Below are positions 7,001 through 14,616 of a stretch of DNA of 41,006 bases, in pieces. The stretch is from Collinsella sp. (lineage in GTDB: Bacteria; Actinomycetota; Coriobacteriia; Coriobacteriales; Coriobacteriaceae), in contig DXMW01000017.1 in assembly GCA_019414045.1 (NCBI GenBank), positions 1 to 41,006 of the forward strand, written 5' to 3'. Every line of letters begins with the position of its first letter. The stretch's first letter is position 1. A model generated the notes under the pieces. It saw only the letters and a program-made list of their open reading frames with translations. It was not told the origin of the DNA and did not search any database. The translations under genes were made by a program, and so were the position numbers.

Positions 7001-7028
7001 GTTCCGGCGTTTGGCAAAACGCCGGAAC
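7001..7028 (-). terminator. Hairpin directly after the hydroxyacid dehydrogenase
   Basis: GTTCCGGCGTTT (7001-7012) pairs with AAACGCCGGAAC (7017-7028) over 12 perfect pairs with a 4-base loop. It lies two bases past the stop of the minus-strand gene. No strong U-run follows, so termination efficiency is uncertain. Confidence 0.6.
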
Positions 7029-7030
7029 AA

Positions 7031-7966
7031 TTAGTGTTCGATCCAGCAGCGCAGGGTCTCGCCGGCCTGCAGGTGACGCAGATTCTCCGCGGCGATGTCG
7101 ACCACGTTGTTGAGCGTGGCGGCCAAGTGGAACCAGCCGGAGATGTGCGGCGTGATGAGCATGTTGGGCGCATCCCACAACGGGCTTGTCGCAGGCAGCG
7201 GCTCGGGGTCGGTGACGTCGACCGCGGCGCCGGCGAGATGTCCCGACTCCAGGGCGGCAACTAAGTCGTCGGCGACCACAAGATCGCCGCGGCCGCCGTT
7301 GGCAAAGAAGGCGCCCGGCTTCATCGCGGCGAAGAACTCGGCGTTCGCCAGGCCGCGGGTCTCGGGTGTGCTGGGCATAAAGGATGCGACGATGTCAGCC
7401 TCGGCCAGGCGCTCGGACAGGGCATCCATGCCGTCCATGTCCTCAAACACAATGGGGTAGACGAGCGGATGGCGCTTGATGCCGCGGACGTGCGCGCCCA
7501 TGCTGCGGCAGAGCGTGGCAAAGTGGCCGCCGATATCGCCCGCGCCCAGCACCAGCACGTTGGCATTTTTGAGCGAGGTAACCGGCCCCAAATCCTCCCA
7601 GCGATGCTCGCGCTGCAAGTCGTGATAGCCGGGCAGGCGCTTCATCATGGAAAGGACCATGGCAAACATGTGCTCGCCCACGGCCTGGCCGTAGGCGCCC
7701 ACCGAGCAAGACAGTTTGGCGTCGGCTGGCACGGTGCCGGCGGCAAGGTAGTCGTCATAGCCGGCGGTCTGCAATTGCAACAGCTGGAGATGCTCGCATG
7801 CCGTGAGCATGTCAGGGTCGATGTTGCCCAGGATCACGTCGGCATCGGCGACCTGCTTGCGCGTGGCGGCGTCGGCGCTCGTGTAGATAAAGTCCTCGCC
7901 CGGAGCGCTCGACTCAAGAATTGCGCGATGACGGTCGTTGACGGGCAGCAAAACCAGGATGTTCAC
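7031..7966 (-). CDS. D-isomer-specific 2-hydroxyacid dehydrogenase
   Basis: This 311-residue NAD(P)-dependent enzyme should interconvert a 2-keto acid and a D-2-hydroxy acid. It has the Rossmann motif GAGDIGGHF (about 141-149) and the family catalytic set: Arg226 (NGGRGDLV), Glu255 (DVTDPEPLP) and His274 (LITPHISGW). The GTG at 7966 is chosen because GGAGAGG precedes it and NILVLLPVND begins the fold. Reading further upstream would translate through the hairpin repeat at 7985-8022. The substrate is not evident; the closest general type is the glyoxylate/hydroxypyruvate reductase group. Confidence 0.88.
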   Translation of the reverse strand: MNILVLLPVNDRHRAILESSAPGEDFIYTSADAATRKQVADADVILGNIDPDMLTACEHLQLLQLQTAGYDDYLAAGTVPADAKLSCSVGAYGQAVGEHMFAMVLSMMKRLPGYHDLQREHRWEDLGPVTSLKNANVLVLGAGDIGGHFATLCRSMGAHVRGIKRHPLVYPIVFEDMDGMDALSERLAEADIVASFMPSTPETRGLANAEFFAAMKPGAFFANGGRGDLVVADDLVAALESGHLAGAAVDVTDPEPLPATSPLWDAPNMLITPHISGWFHLAATLNNVVDIAAENLRHLQAGETLRCWIEH

Positions 7967-7984
7967 AGGCAGTCCTCTCCGCTC

Positions 7985-8022
7985 AACCTGCCAAAAAAGG
8001 GACAGGTTTATTTTGGCAGGTT
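7985..8022. repeat. CCAAAAAGGGACAGG hairpin, copy 2
   Basis: AACCTGCCAAAA (7985-7996) pairs perfectly with TTTTGGCAGGTT (8011-8022); the 14-base loop contains GGGACAGG. It lies just upstream of the dehydrogenase start and is nearly identical to 5769-5814. Related but diverged hairpins occur at 21514-21541 and 30483-30515. Confidence 0.75.
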
Positions 8023-8040
8023 TTATCAGGCAAACGTTCA

Positions 8041-8087
8041 AACAAAAACGCCGGATGCAAGACGGGCGTGCCCGTCAGCATCCGGCG
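8041..8087 (-). terminator. Rho-independent terminator after map
   Basis: On the minus strand, CGCCGGATGC pairs with GCATCCGGCG (8078-8087 with 8049-8058). An inner ACGGGC/GCCCGT stem is included, and TTTTTGTTTG follows. It begins ten bases past the map stop. This is a strong intrinsic terminator. Confidence 0.88.
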
Positions 8088-8096
8088 CATCCACGG

Positions 8097-8984
8097 CTAC
8101 CAGCTCAGCAGCTCGTAGCCGTCCTCGGTCACCACGAGCTGTACCTCGCACTGGGCCGAATCGCTGCCGTCCTTGGTGCGCACGCACCAGCCGTCGCCCT
8201 TGCTAATCTTGATATCGGGCGCTCCGGCGTTGACCATGGGCTCGATGGTAAAGACCATGCCTGGCACCATGATGGTGTCTACGTCGGGCGCCTCGGTGGT
8301 AAAGCCCACAAACGGGTCCTCGTGGAACTCCTTACCGATGCCGTGTCCGCCGTACTCACGCACCACGCTAAAGCCGGCGTCCTCGACGGTCTTTTGCACA
8401 GCCTCGGCCATAACGGAGAGCGGTAGCCATGGCTTGACGGCTGCCAGACCCGCCTCCACGCTGGCGCGGGTGACATCGACCAGGCGCTGGCGCTCGGCCG
8501 AGACCTCGCCGATGCAGAACATGCGGCTCGAGTCGCTAAAATAGCCGTCTAGGATCGTGGAACAGTCCACGTTGATGATGTCGCCCTCGTGCAGCACGTC
8601 CGTATCGCAGGGAATGCCGTGGCAGACCACGTCATTGATCGAGGTGCACACGCTCTTAGGGTAGCCCTCGTAGTTGAGGTCGGCCGGCGTGCCACCGTGC
8701 TCGACGGTGTAGTCGTAGATCATCTGGTCAATCTGGTTGGTGGTCATGCCTGCGGCGATATGCTCGCCCACATAATCGAGCACGCCCACGTTGATGGCTG
8801 CCGAGCGCTTGATGCCCTCGATATCGGCGGGAGTCTTGTAGAGCGTACGGGGCAGAACCTCCCAGCCTTCCTCCCACAGGCGCTCGAGGCGCTCGTCGAA
8901 GGCGCTGTGACATTTCTTATATTTCTTGCCGCTGCCGCACCAGCAAGCGTCGTTGCGGCCGGGCACGGGTCCTTTGTCATACAT
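8097..8984 (-). CDS. map: Methionine aminopeptidase type I with SEC-C motif
   Basis: This 295-residue enzyme removes the initiator methionine from nascent proteins. Metal ligands by family alignment are Asp140, Asp151, His214 (GGHGIG), Glu248 (FTIEPM) and Glu280, and the catalytic His is His122 (VCHGIP). An N-terminal SEC-C zinc motif (Cys14, Cys16, Cys25, His26 in CWCGSGKKYKKCH) is fused ahead of the peptidase. In other long MetAP-I forms this segment is thought to help ribosome association. AAAGGAAG precedes the ATG, and a TATACT -10 box is visible at about 9010-9015 on the minus strand. Confidence 0.95.
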   Translation of the reverse strand: MYDKGPVPGRNDACWCGSGKKYKKCHSAFDERLERLWEEGWEVLPRTLYKTPADIEGIKRSAAINVGVLDYVGEHIAAGMTTNQIDQMIYDYTVEHGGTPADLNYEGYPKSVCTSINDVVCHGIPCDTDVLHEGDIINVDCSTILDGYFSDSSRMFCIGEVSAERQRLVDVTRASVEAGLAAVKPWLPLSVMAEAVQKTVEDAGFSVVREYGGHGIGKEFHEDPFVGFTTEAPDVDTIMVPGMVFTIEPMVNAGAPDIKISKGDGWCVRTKDGSDSAQCEVQLVVTEDGYELLSW

Positions 8985-9076
8985 GGCTAACTTCCTTTCA
9001 TCCGCAGCTAGTATAGCCCACCCGCAGACCAGCTCATTTGGGATGGGGCTAATTTAGCTGCTGGCGGGCGGCCGCG

Positions 9077-9859
9077 CTAGTAGCTCACCTGGCAGGGGGT
9101 GCCGAGGGCTTGGACGCGCGCGGCAATGGCGTCGAGCACCTCGGGCGCTGCTTTGGCAAGGCCGGCGACTGGCGTCTCGCGCGCGACCGTGTAGATGGTC
9201 GCCTCCTGCGGACGAATGCGCTCAAGCGCCGCGAGCCAGGGGGCAACATACTCCTCGCCGGTATTGTCGATGAGCTTGCCCTGATACTCGCCGGTCAAAA
9301 AGATCGTCTGGATAATAACGTGACCGTCAAAGCTTGCGAACGTCTCGATCTGGTGTTCGACGTTGTAGGGGCCAACAGGCTGGTCGAGCAGCTGGATAAA
9401 CGCCGGGTCGACGGTATCGAGCTTAAGAATGTTGTCGTCGACCATCATGAGCGCGTCGTGCACCTCGGGGCGGTCGGCGCGTGTGCCGTTGGAGAGCACG
9501 GCGATCTTGGAGTTTGGGGCAAGCTCGTCGCGCAGTGCGACGGCGCCGGCGATGGCCTGTGGAAACTCCGGTGCGGCGGTGGGCTCGCCGTTGCCTGCGA
9601 AGGTGATTACATCGGGGAGCTCGCCCTCGGCTGCCATCTCGCGCAGCTTTGCCTCGAGCGCTTCGAGTACCACGGCAGCCGTGTTATACGGCTCATGGCG
9701 GGGGCGCTCGGCGTTGAGGCCGTTCTCGCAGTAGATGCAGTCGAACGTGCAGATTTTGCCGCTGGCCGGCATCATGTTGACGCCGAGCGAGAGACCAAGG
9801 CGACGGCTGCGAACGGGCCCAAAGATGGGGCTGGCATTCAAAAACGTAGACATAGGCAT
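9077..9859 (-). CDS. Radical SAM protein
   Basis: This 260-residue protein has a CX3CX2C iron-sulfur motif (Cys37, Cys41, Cys44 in CTFDCIYC) and the GNGEPT motif (about 89-94) that helps bind S-adenosylmethionine. The N-terminal FGPVRSRRLGLSLGV is typical of a compact radical SAM subgroup of unknown function. No extra cluster-binding domain is visible. The start is ATG 9859 or ATG 9853; GAGGAG lies 3 or 9 bases before them. A longer frame to 10447 overlaps the divergent hydrolase promoter and is rejected. The reaction and substrate are unknown. Confidence 0.85.
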   Translation of the reverse strand: MPMSTFLNASPIFGPVRSRRLGLSLGVNMMPASGKICTFDCIYCENGLNAERPRHEPYNTAAVVLEALEAKLREMAAEGELPDVITFAGNGEPTAAPEFPQAIAGAVALRDELAPNSKIAVLSNGTRADRPEVHDALMMVDDNILKLDTVDPAFIQLLDQPVGPYNVEHQIETFASFDGHVIIQTIFLTGEYQGKLIDNTGEEYVAPWLAALERIRPQEATIYTVARETPVAGLAKAAPEVLDAIAARVQALGTPCQVSY

Positions 9860-9989
9860 ATGCTCCTCAAGACAATTGTGCCTAAGCATAGCATCGGCTC
9901 CAAAGCAAGGTGTGGGCTCTTGCTTTACAAGTTTCGTTTTTTCACGTCGCTCATGATGCCGTGCCATGAAAAGCCTCGGGTCGGGTAAA

Positions 9990-10003
9990 GTTAATCTGTT
10001 AAC
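9990..10003. promoter_or_regulatory. GTTAATCTGTTAAC palindrome before the hydrolase
   Basis: GTTAA and TTAAC form an inverted repeat around TCTG, 76 bases before the hydrolase ATG and about 130 bases upstream of the divergent radical SAM gene. It is a candidate regulator site in a shared promoter region; no protein can be assigned. Confidence 0.25.
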
Positions 10004-10078
10004 AAGGTGTAAAGCAATGCGGGTCCATCCAACCGTGCTGACGTGCAACTGGATGAGCATTGATGATGGGGGCACAAC

Positions 10079-10876
10079 ATGGATTTTACGGTCGAGAATG
10101 CGGGCACCACGATTGCCTGTCGCGAATATGCCGACCCGGATGTGTCGCCTGATGCTCCTGCCTTGGTGTGCGTGCACGGCGCTTGTGTCGACGGCACATT
10201 TTTCGACGGCATCGCTTGTGAGCTCAGTCGCAACTACCGCGTAATTGCCTACGACCGCCGCGGCTGTGGTGGCAGCAGCGATGCGGCAGACGGCAGCTAT
10301 GATCTTGCCGCTCAGGCCGCCGACCTGCAAGCCGTGATCGAACACGTTGGCGCTCCGGCAAATGTGCTTGCGCATAGCGCCGGTACGTTGGTGGTGCTGG
10401 AGCTTCTTCGCACCGAACCCCATCTCGTCGCCCGTGCGATTCTGCATGAGCCGGCTGTGTCGGCCGAAGGCGTCGGTATGGGCGCAGCTCCGGTTTTGCT
10501 CGATATGATTGCGGCTGGAAAGGTTTCAAGGGCGCTCCGGCTTTTCTTGGGAGCTCTCGGCGACTTGGACCCCGAGGCTCCTGGGACGACCGAAGCGGAA
10601 GTCAAACATGCCCTGCGCAATGGTCGTTGCTTTATGGCGAACGAATATGGAACAAATATGACATATGCTCCCGACTGGGAGCGCGCCCGCGCGTCAAAGG
10701 CAGTGTCGGCCGTGTTTTTGGGCGAGCTTTCGGTCGATACGCCCCGCGAGGCTGGCACGAGAGCGGCTGCCGAATATCTCGATTGCCCCCTTGTGACGAT
10801 CCCGGGCGCGCATAACGGTCTGCGCGATCGCCCCGTTACGGCGGCAAACGCCGTTCGCGATGTCTTGGAGCGTTAG
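10079..10876 (+). CDS. Alpha/beta-fold hydrolase
   Basis: This 265-residue soluble hydrolase has an oxyanion motif HGACVDGTFF (about 33-42), the YDRRGCGGS strand, nucleophile Ser100 in AHSAG and a C-terminal catalytic His245 in PGAHNGLRDRP. The acid residue of the triad is not certain (a candidate lies near 216-220). It has no signal peptide. GGGGGC lies before the ATG. It is divergent from the radical SAM gene. The substrate cannot be read from sequence; an ester or similar small molecule is typical. Confidence 0.85.
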   Translation: MDFTVENAGTTIACREYADPDVSPDAPALVCVHGACVDGTFFDGIACELSRNYRVIAYDRRGCGGSSDAADGSYDLAAQAADLQAVIEHVGAPANVLAHSAGTLVVLELLRTEPHLVARAILHEPAVSAEGVGMGAAPVLLDMIAAGKVSRALRLFLGALGDLDPEAPGTTEAEVKHALRNGRCFMANEYGTNMTYAPDWERARASKAVSAVFLGELSVDTPREAGTRAAAEYLDCPLVTIPGAHNGLRDRPVTAANAVRDVLER

Positions 10877-11087
10877 CACGCTCGATGACCTGCGGGGAGA
10901 GGGGCTGTTAGCGTTTCGTCATTGTTAACGAATGCGCCCATAACCGCGCACCCGCGGCTCCATTACCGCCGCTTGCCAGGTCATAAAAATGTAACGATAA
11001 TCGCGCGTTTGCCTTCAGCTGTTAGATGTTACCCTTGTACCAATTGATATGCACCGTTGCCGTGCGTAACGATAGAAAGGGCCCCAT

Positions 11088-12968
11088 ATGCTCAATAATC
11101 ACGAGGTCAATCTAACCGACGAGGAGGCTGCCGCCGAGGTCGCCCGCGTCGCGAAGACCTACCCCGTGGTGCGTTTGCTGTCGGCCGATCAGATTAAGAG
11201 CGAGCCTAACTGCCTGCTCGCCGGCAATCGGTGCCCTTGTCTGCGCCAGTCAAGTCTTGAGGCCTTGGCAGGTTCCGATGATGTATCGGAGCAGCTGCTC
11301 AATGATGGTACCGAGTACCGCGCTCGCCTGCGCCCTCTGAAGGTCGAGGGCGAGCCTCACGTCCTGCTGATGGTGCGTCCGATCGATGAGCAAGAGGCTG
11401 CAGAGGAGGACCTCGTCTACACCGACGTGCTGACGGGTGTGCGCAATCGCCGATATTACGAGGAAAAGCTCCGTAGCGCCCGCATGAATGCCGGCGTTGC
11501 GGTGATCGACCTTGATGATTTTAGGGTCTTCAACGATACGTGTGGCCGTCATGCCGGCGACCTTGCGCTCGGTGCTGTGGCGACGGCCATACGCAGCGGA
11601 ATTCGTTCGACTGACGAGCTTGTACGCTATGGCTGCGACAAGTTTGTGGTCGTCATGCCCAATATTCCCTCCGATGACTTCACCCGTCGCCTGCATCAGG
11701 TGTCCGATGCCGTTCATGCCACGATTGTTCCGGGCCATGAGTACGTGAGCTTGACGGCATGTGTTGGTGGCGTTCGCATTCATGGCGAGACGGTCGATGA
11801 GGGCGTTGGCCGCGCTGTCCAGTTATTGAGCCACGCTAAGGCAAAAGCCGGTACGGTCGTGACCGATGCCGATTCCATCGAAGCCTTCCAAAGCGAAAAG
11901 CCTTTGGTGCTTATTGTCGATGACTCCGAGATGAACCGAGCCATTCTCAACGAGATGCTCAAAGACGAGTATTGCATCCTCGAGGCCGACAACGGTCGTA
12001 CGGCGCTCGACATGGTTGACCGCTATGGCGATGAGTTGTCGCTCGTGCTGCTGGATATTGTCATGCCGGGCATAAGCGGCTTTGAGGTGCTGGCCGATCT
12101 GTCGCGCCGATCGGGTATCGACAATCTGCCTTTCATCATGATTTCGAGCGAAGATTCCGATGATATGGTTCTGCGCGCGTACGAGCTGGGCGCCTCGGAC
12201 TATATCAACCGCCCGTTTGACTCCCGTGTCGTGCGCCGCCGTGTAAGCAACACCATCCGCCTATACGCCAAACAGCGCCGTCTGACGAGCTTGCTGTCCC
12301 AGCAGTACAACGAGCGCGTCAAGAACGGTCGCATGCTCATCGACATCATGGCCGGCGTCATGGAGCTCCGCAATGGCGAGAGCGGCAGGCACGTTACGAA
12401 CATCGAGAAGCTGACCGAGCTGCTGCTTGGCTGCCTGGTTCACCGTAGCGACAACATCTCCCTCGACAACGAGGAGCGCTCCACGATTGCCCTGGCTTCG
12501 GCGCTGCACGATATCGGCAAGATGTCGATTGACGATGCGATTCTCAACAAACCCGGGCGCCTTACGCCCGAGGAGTTCGAGATTATGAAGACGCATACCA
12601 CGATCGGCGCCGACATGTTGCTTGAGCTGGGCCGCCATCACGTCGGCAATGCGCTTATGGAATATGCGTACCAGATTGCGCGTTGGCATCACGAGCGCTG
12701 GGACGGCAAGGGTTATCCCGATGGCCTTAAGGGCGACGAAATTCCCATTGCCGCACAGGTGGTCTCGGTGGCCGACGTGTACGATGCTCTGACGAGCGTG
12801 CGTGTGTACAAGGATGCTATCCCGCACAAGGAGGCGATCCAGATGATCCTGGACGGTAAGTGCGGCACCTTTAACCCGCTGTTGCTCGACTGCCTGCTCG
12901 AGGTGCAAGACCGTATTGCCGAGACGTTGGCACGCCCCGCCGACGTTGTCGCGTTTCCCACGATTTAG
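11088..12968 (+). CDS. Degenerate GGDEF - receiver - HD-GYP signalling protein
   Basis: This 626-residue cytoplasmic protein has three parts. Residues ~108-262 form a GGDEF fold whose signature is GCDKF (182-186) instead of GGDEF, so cyclase activity is doubtful. Residues ~272-395 form a response-regulator receiver with the acidic pair Asp278/Asp279 and phospho-acceptor Asp323. The usual Lys is replaced by Arg375 (INRPF). Residues ~410-610 form an HD-GYP phosphodiesterase with His474-Asp475 and HHERWDGKGYPDG (534-546), intact for c-di-GMP hydrolysis. GAAAGGG precedes the ATG. An Hpt gene follows 23 bases later and probably feeds phosphate to the receiver. Confidence 0.9.
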   Translation: MLNNHEVNLTDEEAAAEVARVAKTYPVVRLLSADQIKSEPNCLLAGNRCPCLRQSSLEALAGSDDVSEQLLNDGTEYRARLRPLKVEGEPHVLLMVRPIDEQEAAEEDLVYTDVLTGVRNRRYYEEKLRSARMNAGVAVIDLDDFRVFNDTCGRHAGDLALGAVATAIRSGIRSTDELVRYGCDKFVVVMPNIPSDDFTRRLHQVSDAVHATIVPGHEYVSLTACVGGVRIHGETVDEGVGRAVQLLSHAKAKAGTVVTDADSIEAFQSEKPLVLIVDDSEMNRAILNEMLKDEYCILEADNGRTALDMVDRYGDELSLVLLDIVMPGISGFEVLADLSRRSGIDNLPFIMISSEDSDDMVLRAYELGASDYINRPFDSRVVRRRVSNTIRLYAKQRRLTSLLSQQYNERVKNGRMLIDIMAGVMELRNGESGRHVTNIEKLTELLLGCLVHRSDNISLDNEERSTIALASALHDIGKMSIDDAILNKPGRLTPEEFEIMKTHTTIGADMLLELGRHHVGNALMEYAYQIARWHHERWDGKGYPDGLKGDEIPIAAQVVSVADVYDALTSVRVYKDAIPHKEAIQMILDGKCGTFNPLLLDCLLEVQDRIAETLARPADVVAFPTI

Positions 12969-12991
12969 TTTGACCAAAGGAGTTTTAATCC

Positions 12992-13348
12992 ATGATTTCC
13001 ATGCGTGAGGCGTATGAGAAGATCGGCGCTAATTATGATGACGCGTGCGCTCGACTGATGGGCGAGGAAATGCTTGCCCGCTTTGCCCTCAAGTTTTTGG
13101 ATGACGAGAGCATGGACAAGCTGGAGGCCGCCATGGCGGCAGGAGACGCCGAAGGTGCGTTTATGGCAGCTCACACGCTCAAGGGTGTGAGCCAGAACCT
13201 GGGATTCGATAATCTGTACGAGCCGGCGGTTGTGGTGACCGAAGCACTGCGCGGCGCCGATGCCGTTGACGGCGCTCGCGAGGGAATGCATGCGTTGCAG
13301 CAGCAATATGCGGCTACGATGTCGGCCCTGCGCGAGGCGGGCGAGTAA
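12992..13348 (+). CDS. Hpt-domain phosphotransfer protein
   Basis: This 118-residue all-helical histidine phosphotransfer protein has phospho-acceptor His61 in the canonical AHTLKGVSQNLGF motif. AAAGGAG precedes the ATG, 23 bases after the REC/HD-GYP gene. The pair probably forms one operon, with Hpt relaying phosphate to or from that receiver. No histidine kinase is nearby, so the donor is encoded elsewhere. Confidence 0.9.
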   Translation: MISMREAYEKIGANYDDACARLMGEEMLARFALKFLDDESMDKLEAAMAAGDAEGAFMAAHTLKGVSQNLGFDNLYEPAVVVTEALRGADAVDGAREGMHALQQQYAATMSALREAGE

Positions 13349-13372
13349 GAGGCTGTGAGCCTTGATGACTAT

Positions 13373-13436
13373 GAGCGTGGATAATCTCCCGTTTTAGGCC
13401 CGGTGGCGGCCTCAAAGTGGGAGATTATCCACTCTC
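13373..13436. repeat. Long hairpin element, GTGGATAATCTCCC arms
   Basis: GAGCGTGGATAATCTCCC (13373-13390) pairs with GGGAGATTATCCACTCTC (13419-13436) over 18 bases with one mismatch. The 28-base loop includes AGGCC/GGCCT. TCCACTCTC recurs at about 13450-13458. No U-run follows, so it is not a plain terminator. It separates the Hpt operon from the DUF2975 operon. Confidence 0.7.
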
Positions 13437-13523
13437 GTTCGATACGTGTCCAAAATCCACTCTCACCCCTTCTGATTAGTGAATGGGCTATGCGCACTGG
13501 CGGGGCTTTCCGCATGCAATCCA

Positions 13524-13557
13524 TATCGTTGTTCGATAAACTGTTCGAATAACGATA
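13524..13557 (+). promoter_or_regulatory. TATCGTTGTTCG inverted repeat before the DUF2975 gene
   Basis: TATCGTTGTTCG (13524-13535) is complementary to CGAATAACGATA (13546-13557) with one G-T pair and a 10-base spacer. It ends 20 bases before the DUF2975 ATG, in promoter position. The small HTH protein two genes down is a natural candidate to bind it. A loosely similar GTTAT/ATAAC repeat lies in front of the ABC operon. Confidence 0.45.
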
Positions 13558-13577
13558 GAGTCGATGAGGGTGAGTGT

Positions 13578-14138
13578 ATGTCCAACAGCGTTCAGCGTAT
13601 GGCCAAGGCGGGCGAAAATATCAGGAAGCTTGGTTTTTGCATGGCAACCGTTTTTGCAGGGATGCTCATCGCTTTTGCCGCGTTGGTTGTTTACGTGATC
13701 TGGTATGCGGTTGCAAACGTTGTTTCTGTCGATTCTTTCGGTGTCGTGACGCTTCTCGATGGCGGGAGCATCGTTATCCCAAGCGGGCTGTGCCTGGCAC
13801 TCGTCGTGGGCGTTTCGCTTGTCGTTTTGTGCGGAATCAGCCATAACATCTCTCGGGGCGTCTCGCCCTTTACCAAGGCGCATGTGCGGCTTATCCGTGT
13901 TCTCGCGCTTGCCTTTGCTGTTAACGCCGTGGTTTCGTTTGTTGGTGCCTATGAATCGGTCAATCTCACCATTGGCGGACTGGAGCTTTACATCGTGCCT
14001 CATTCCTTCGTTATTGAGATTTGCCAAGGCGCTACCTTTGATGCGGGGTCGGTTATCGGCGCAGTTGTCTGTCTGTTTATCTCGGCGATCTGGAGTTATG
14101 CCTCGCTGCTCCAAGAGCAGTCTGACGAGCTTGTGTAG
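13578..14138 (+). CDS. DUF2975 family membrane protein
   Basis: This 186-residue protein has about four predicted membrane segments (near 18-46, 68-95, 110-132 and 155-178). It is followed 8 bases later by a small HTH regulator. DUF2975 membrane proteins are commonly paired with YozG-like HTH proteins, apparently as a membrane-linked regulatory unit. The ATG at 13578 follows GAGGGTGAG; the upstream in-frame extension to 13479 would cross the inverted repeat and is rejected. Function is unknown. Confidence 0.82.
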   Translation: MSNSVQRMAKAGENIRKLGFCMATVFAGMLIAFAALVVYVIWYAVANVVSVDSFGVVTLLDGGSIVIPSGLCLALVVGVSLVVLCGISHNISRGVSPFTKAHVRLIRVLALAFAVNAVVSFVGAYESVNLTIGGLELYIVPHSFVIEICQGATFDAGSVIGAVVCLFISAIWSYASLLQEQSDELV

Positions 14139-14146
14139 GAGGAAAC

Positions 14147-14476
14147 ATGAGCTATCTCATCATCGAGCTTGAGACGCAGCTGCTTAAGACCGGAAAGACC
14201 AGCGCTGATCTGATTCGGGCGACGGGGCATACTCCGGCTAATATTTCAAAGCTAAGAAACGGAAAAATAAAAGCTATTCGCCTTAAGACGCTTCTCGAAA
14301 TCTGTGATGAGCTTGATTGTCAACCGGGAGATATTATTCAGCGCGTGAGCGAGAAAGAGCTTGAGGAGCTTATTGTCGAGCGCGCAAAAAATGTTGTGAG
14401 ACAGATGCGGGATGGCGGAGGCAACGAGGCGTCGCTTCCGACATCAGTCTTTGCTGTCGATTTGAGTGACGAGTAG
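14147..14476 (+). CDS. Small Cro/C1-type HTH regulator (YozG-like)
   Basis: This 109-residue protein has a central HTH (SADLIRATGHTPANISKLRNGKIKA, read in parts) and the LLEICDELDCQPGDIIQ segment typical of the YozG/HTH_26 group. AGGAGG precedes the ATG, and it follows the DUF2975 gene by 8 bases in the same operon. It is likely a DNA-binding partner of that membrane protein. Possible targets are the inverted repeats at 13524-13557 and 14567-14585. Confidence 0.85.
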   Translation: MSYLIIELETQLLKTGKTSADLIRATGHTPANISKLRNGKIKAIRLKTLLEICDELDCQPGDIIQRVSEKELEELIVERAKNVVRQMRDGGGNEASLPTSVFAVDLSDE

Positions 14477-14514
14477 CTTAAGGCGAACAACTAAAACGAA
14501 ATATCAGCGTGAAG

Positions 14515-14545
14515 GAACCCGTGTCTAACACGGGTTCTTTCTTTT
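14515..14545 (+). terminator. Rho-independent terminator after the HTH gene
   Basis: GAACCCGTG (14515-14523) pairs with CACGGGTTC (14529-14537), with adjoining pairs, and TTTCTTTT follows. It ends the DUF2975/HTH operon before the ABC promoter. Confidence 0.88.
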
Positions 14546-14553
14546 AGATTATC

Positions 14554-14585
14554 TTGACAAATATGTGTTATCGAAAAACAATAAC
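14554..14585 (+). promoter_or_regulatory. Promoter of the ABC exporter operon with overlapping inverted repeat
   Basis: A perfect -35 TTGACA (14554-14559) is followed 17 bases later by AACAAT (14577-14582), a weak -10. GTTAT (14567-14571) and ATAAC (14581-14585) form an inverted repeat across the spacer and -10, a good position for a repressor. This promoter lies just after the terminator of the HTH operon. Confidence 0.55.
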
Positions 14586-14616
14586 AACTATGGAAAACGA
14601 TAAAGGAAGGAACGAT

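Noticed and set aside
7967..8041. ATG 8041 as start of the hydroxyacid dehydrogenase
   Set aside because: The extra codons come from the hairpin repeat 7985-8022. GTG 7966 has a good ribosome site and begins the fold.
9860..10447. N-terminal extension of the radical SAM protein
   Set aside because: It would overlap the divergent hydrolase gene and has no recognisable domain.
10877..11087. c-di-GMP riboswitch before the GGDEF/HD-GYP gene
   Set aside because: I looked for the conserved GEMM-type core and saw none. Only a weak TGACCTG/CAGGTCA inverted repeat is present.
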